Positions 46,743 through 49,512 of a DNA stretch of 49,512 nucleotides are shown piece by piece (the stretch's first letter is position 1; each line of letters starts with the position of its first letter). Under the pieces are notes generated by a model, which was not told the origin of the DNA, did not search any database, and saw only the letters and a list, made by a program, of their open reading frames with translations. Location of the stretch: contig CALJIU010000130.1 in the NCBI GenBank assembly GCA_937974055.1, positions 1 through 49,512 on the forward strand, given 5' to 3'. A program made the position numbers and the translations under genes. Origin of the DNA: an uncultured Neomegalonema sp. (GTDB taxonomy: Bacteria; Pseudomonadota; Alphaproteobacteria; Rhodobacterales; Rhodobacteraceae).

Positions 46743-48394
46743 GATGTCTCGGTCGATAGGGGCTTACCCTCGCGCAGCCGTTCATCGAGCAGGTTGGTGA
46801 GCCAATCGGGGTCCATCTCTGGTACCGAAGACAGCAGCAGATCGGTGTATTCGTGGTGCGGGGGGGTGAACATCTCGACCTTTGGACCCTGTTCGACCAC
46901 CTTGCCGTGCTGCATCACCACCACCTCGTCGGCGATGGCGCGAACGGTGGCGAGGTCGTGGGTGATGAACATGTAGGCGAGGCCCAGCTCGGTTTGCAGG
47001 CGGTCGAGTAGGCGCAGAATGCCTTCGGCGACCAATTGGTCGAGGGCGCTCGTCACCTCGTCGCAGATGATGAATTCGGGGTCCGCCGCCAAGGCGCGGG
47101 CGATACCGATGCGCTGCTTCTGGCCGCCGGAGAGTTCACCGGGGAAGCGATGGCCGAAGACGTCCGGCTCCATCTCGATCAGATTGAGCAATTCGCGCAC
47201 CCGTTCGTCGCGGGCGCGGCCCGATAGGCCGAGGTAGAATTCGACCGGGCGACCGATGATGTCGCGGATGCGCTGTTTCGGGTTCAGCGCCGTATCGGCC
47301 ATCTGGTAGATCATCTGCGCTTGGCGAAGCTGATCCTTGCTGCGGCGTTTGAAGTTGGGCGGCAGGACTTCGCCATTGAACAGGATTTCGCCGGCGGTGG
47401 GGGGCAGTAGGCCGGTGATGCAGCGGGCGGCGGTGGATTTGCCGGAGCCGGACTCGCCGACGACCGCGACCGTGCGGCCTTTGTGAATGTCGAAGGAGAC
47501 GCCATGCAGCACGGGGACGGGACCGTAGGAGGCGTCGACGTTGCGCAGGCTGACCACCGGCACGGCGTCTTCGGGGGGCTTTGCCTTGGCGGATGCCTTG
47601 AAGCTGCGCACGGCCCATAGGGATTTGGTGTAGTCCTGTGTCGGGGCCGAGAGCATGGTGCGGGTGTCGGCTTCCTCGACCAAGACGCCGTGTTTCAGCA
47701 CCATGATGCGGTCGGCCATCTGGGCCACGACGGCAAGGTCGTGGGTGATGTAGATGGCGGCGGTGCCAAATTGTTCGACCGCCGAACGGATCGCGGCGAG
47801 CACCTCGATCTGGGTGGTGACGTCGAGGGCGGTGGTCGGTTCGTCGAAGATGATGAGGTCGGGGCGGCAGGACATGGCCATCGCGGTCATGGCGCGCTGG
47901 AGCTGTCCGCCCGATACCTGATGCGGGTAGCGGAAGCCGATTTCGTCGGGGTTCGGCAGTTGCAGGCGGCGGTAGAGGTCGGTCGCGTCGGCCTCGGCCT
48001 CTTGCTTGCCCATGACGCCATGCTTGATCGGGGCTTCGCTGTATTGGTCGATCAGGCGGTGGGCGGGGTTGAAGCTGGCCGCTGCGGATTGGGCGACATA
48101 GGCGATGCGCTTGCCGCGCAATGCCCGGCGGTAGCCTTCGGTCTGCTGCGCAAGGTCGGTGCCGTCGAACTCGATGGACCCGGCGGAGATGCGGCACCCA
48201 CCGCGCACGTAGCCCATCGCGGCGAGGCCCATCGTGGACTTGCCCGCACCCGATTCGCCGATGAGGCCGAGGACTTCGCCGCGCCGCAGGTCCAGGTCGA
48301 TGCCCTTGATGATGGGCAGCCAGTCATCGCCGGTCTTGCCGTCAATCTTCACGCCGCGCATTTTCAGGAGGATATCGTCACTCATAGGGGTCAT
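46739..48394 (-). CDS. dipeptide/oligopeptide-type ABC transporter, fused dual ATP-binding protein
   Basis: Two NBDs (GESGAGKST, GESGSGKST; VSGGQ, LSGGQ); Dpp/Yej-like. Confidence 0.93.
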   Translation of the reverse strand: MTPMSDDILLKMRGVKIDGKTGDDWLPIIKGIDLDLRRGEVLGLIGESGAGKSTMGLAAMGYVRGGCRISAGSIEFDGTDLAQQTEGYRRALRGKRIAYVAQSAAASFNPAHRLIDQYSEAPIKHGVMGKQEAEADATDLYRRLQLPNPDEIGFRYPHQVSGGQLQRAMTAMAMSCRPDLIIFDEPTTALDVTTQIEVLAAIRSAVEQFGTAAIYITHDLAVVAQMADRIMVLKHGVLVEEADTRTMLSAPTQDYTKSLWAVRSFKASAKAKPPEDAVPVVSLRNVDASYGPVPVLHGVSFDIHKGRTVAVVGESGSGKSTAARCITGLLPPTAGEILFNGEVLPPNFKRRSKDQLRQAQMIYQMADTALNPKQRIRDIIGRPVEFYLGLSGRARDERVRELLNLIEMEPDVFGHRFPGELSGGQKQRIGIARALAADPEFIICDEVTSALDQLVAEGILRLLDRLQTELGLAYMFITHDLATVRAIADEVVVMQHGKVVEQGPKVEMFTPPHHEYTDLLLSSVPEMDPDWLTNLLDERLREGKPLSTETS

Positions 48395-49431
48395 TCCTTC
48401 AGGCCGCTGGAACGGTGGAGCATCCAGTCGACGACGAAGTTGACGGCGACGGTGAGCAGGGCGATGGCGGCGGCGGGGTAGAGGGGGACGACGACGCCAA
48501 AGCTGATGAGAGTCGCGTTATCGCGCACCATCGACCCCCAGTCGGCGGTCGGCGGCTGAACGCCGAGGCCGAGGAAGGAGAGTGCGGAGATGGTCAGGAA
48601 CACGAAGCAGAAGCGCAGGCCGAATTCGGCGATCAGGGGCGCGCTGGCATTCGGCAGGATTTCGCGGCGGATGATGTACCACAGGCCTTCGCCTCGTAGG
48701 CGAGCCGCCTCGACATAATCCATGACGACGATGTTCATCGCCACCGCGCGGGTCAGGCGGAAAACGCGGGTGCTGTCGAGCACGGCCATGATGACAATCA
48801 GCGCGACCGTGTAGAGCCACGGCGAGGGATTATCCATGCGCCCGATCCACGTATTCGCGACCGTCAGCGCCAGCAGGGCGAAGATCAGCGAGGGGATCGA
48901 CATCAGCACGTCGATGATGCGCGAGAGAATCTGATCCACCCAACCGCCAAAGGTCGCGGCGAGCATTCCCAGAAAACCGCCGAGCAGGAAGGAGATAATG
49001 GTTGTCAGCAGGGCGATGCCGACCGTGTTCCGGGCGGCGTAGATAAGACGCGAGAGCATGTCTCGGCCCAAGTTATCGGTGCCCATCAGGTAGGTGGCGT
49101 TCGGCTCCTCGAACTGCGCACCCAGAATTTCGCGCTCGCCATAGGGGGCGAGGAGGGGGGCGAACAGGGCGACGAAGACGTAGATCGCAATCACGATCAT
49201 GCCGAACCACGCGGTCAGGGGCGCGGAGCGGAAGGCGCGCGATGTGCGGACCCAGAGCGATTCCTGCGCCATCTTCGGGGCGTCTGCATCCGCGCTCATC
49301 GCCGTAGGATTGGCGGTCGCTGGCTCGGTCATGGCGACCATGCGTTCAGTGGCCATCGGCTGCTGGTTCGGGCCGTCTGCAGCGCGGTCGATGATGGTCG
49401 TCGGTTCGTTGTTATTGGTCACATCGGTCAT
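48391..49431 (-). CDS. dipeptide-type ABC transporter permease (DppC-like)
   Basis: LMGTDNLGRDMLSRLIYAARNTVGIAL; EAARLRGEGLWYIIRREILPNASAPLIAEFGL. Confidence 0.92.
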   Translation of the reverse strand: MTDVTNNNEPTTIIDRAADGPNQQPMATERMVAMTEPATANPTAMSADADAPKMAQESLWVRTSRAFRSAPLTAWFGMIVIAIYVFVALFAPLLAPYGEREILGAQFEEPNATYLMGTDNLGRDMLSRLIYAARNTVGIALLTTIISFLLGGFLGMLAATFGGWVDQILSRIIDVLMSIPSLIFALLALTVANTWIGRMDNPSPWLYTVALIVIMAVLDSTRVFRLTRAVAMNIVVMDYVEAARLRGEGLWYIIRREILPNASAPLIAEFGLRFCFVFLTISALSFLGLGVQPPTADWGSMVRDNATLISFGVVVPLYPAAAIALLTVAVNFVVDWMLHRSSGLKE

Positions 49432-49462
49432 TCTTGCGCCCTCCCGGCGTGGATCGTCGCGC

Positions 49463-49512
49463 TCATTTCGGGTGCAGCAGGCGCGGGTTCGTCGCAATGG
49501 CGAGGATATCCG
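49463..49512 (-). CDS. partial CDS running off the window, probable partner ABC permease (DppB-like)
   Basis: C-terminal ...DILAIATNPRLLHPK* read on minus; position consistent with the upstream permease gene. Confidence 0.45.
   Translation of the reverse strand, partial: DILAIATNPRLLHPK

Noticed and set aside
1-49512. CRISPR array, tRNA or rRNA genes
   Set aside because: No regularly spaced repeats and no recognisable cloverleaf or rRNA sequence found by eye; a tRNAscan/Infernal run would be decisive.

Overview
Window from an alphaproteobacterial chromosome; gene content and order look Rhodobacterales-like (inference). It is almost entirely protein-coding, and I recognised no rRNA, tRNA or CRISPR. 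From left to right: (1) an accessory envelope region (1-9.1 kb) with two secreted proteins, one carrying 22 consecutive prolines, and a compact operon bounded by hairpins: 41-aa sORF, XpaC-like, TelA, two DUF2927 lipoproteins, and SPFH/band-7 fused to GYF_2; (2) the conserved envelope cluster pyrH-frr-uppS-cdsA-dxr-rseP-bamA-skp-fabZ-lpxA-lpxI-lpxB (9.2-21.2 kb); (3) gltA and gltX on the minus strand, comEC on plus, and lexA on minus with a GTTC-N7-GTTC SOS box; (4) a DUF3726 gene coupled to a 560-aa protein of unknown function, then cobC-like/cobS/cobT and a GlcD-type FAD oxidase; (5) recN-bamD-lpxC-ftsZ-ftsA-ftsQ-ddl-murB on minus; (6) a secreted RNase T2, a repeat-rich breakpoint with a lone TetR gene, and an ABC operon coupling an ABC-2 type transporter to a dipeptide-type importer. 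The best candidate for an undescribed system is the XpaC/TelA/DUF2927/SPFH-GYF operon. Both DUF2927 proteins carry an EExxQxxGLxND motif that reads like a metzincin zinc site with its histidines replaced. All family calls come from reading the sequence; no database searches were run.
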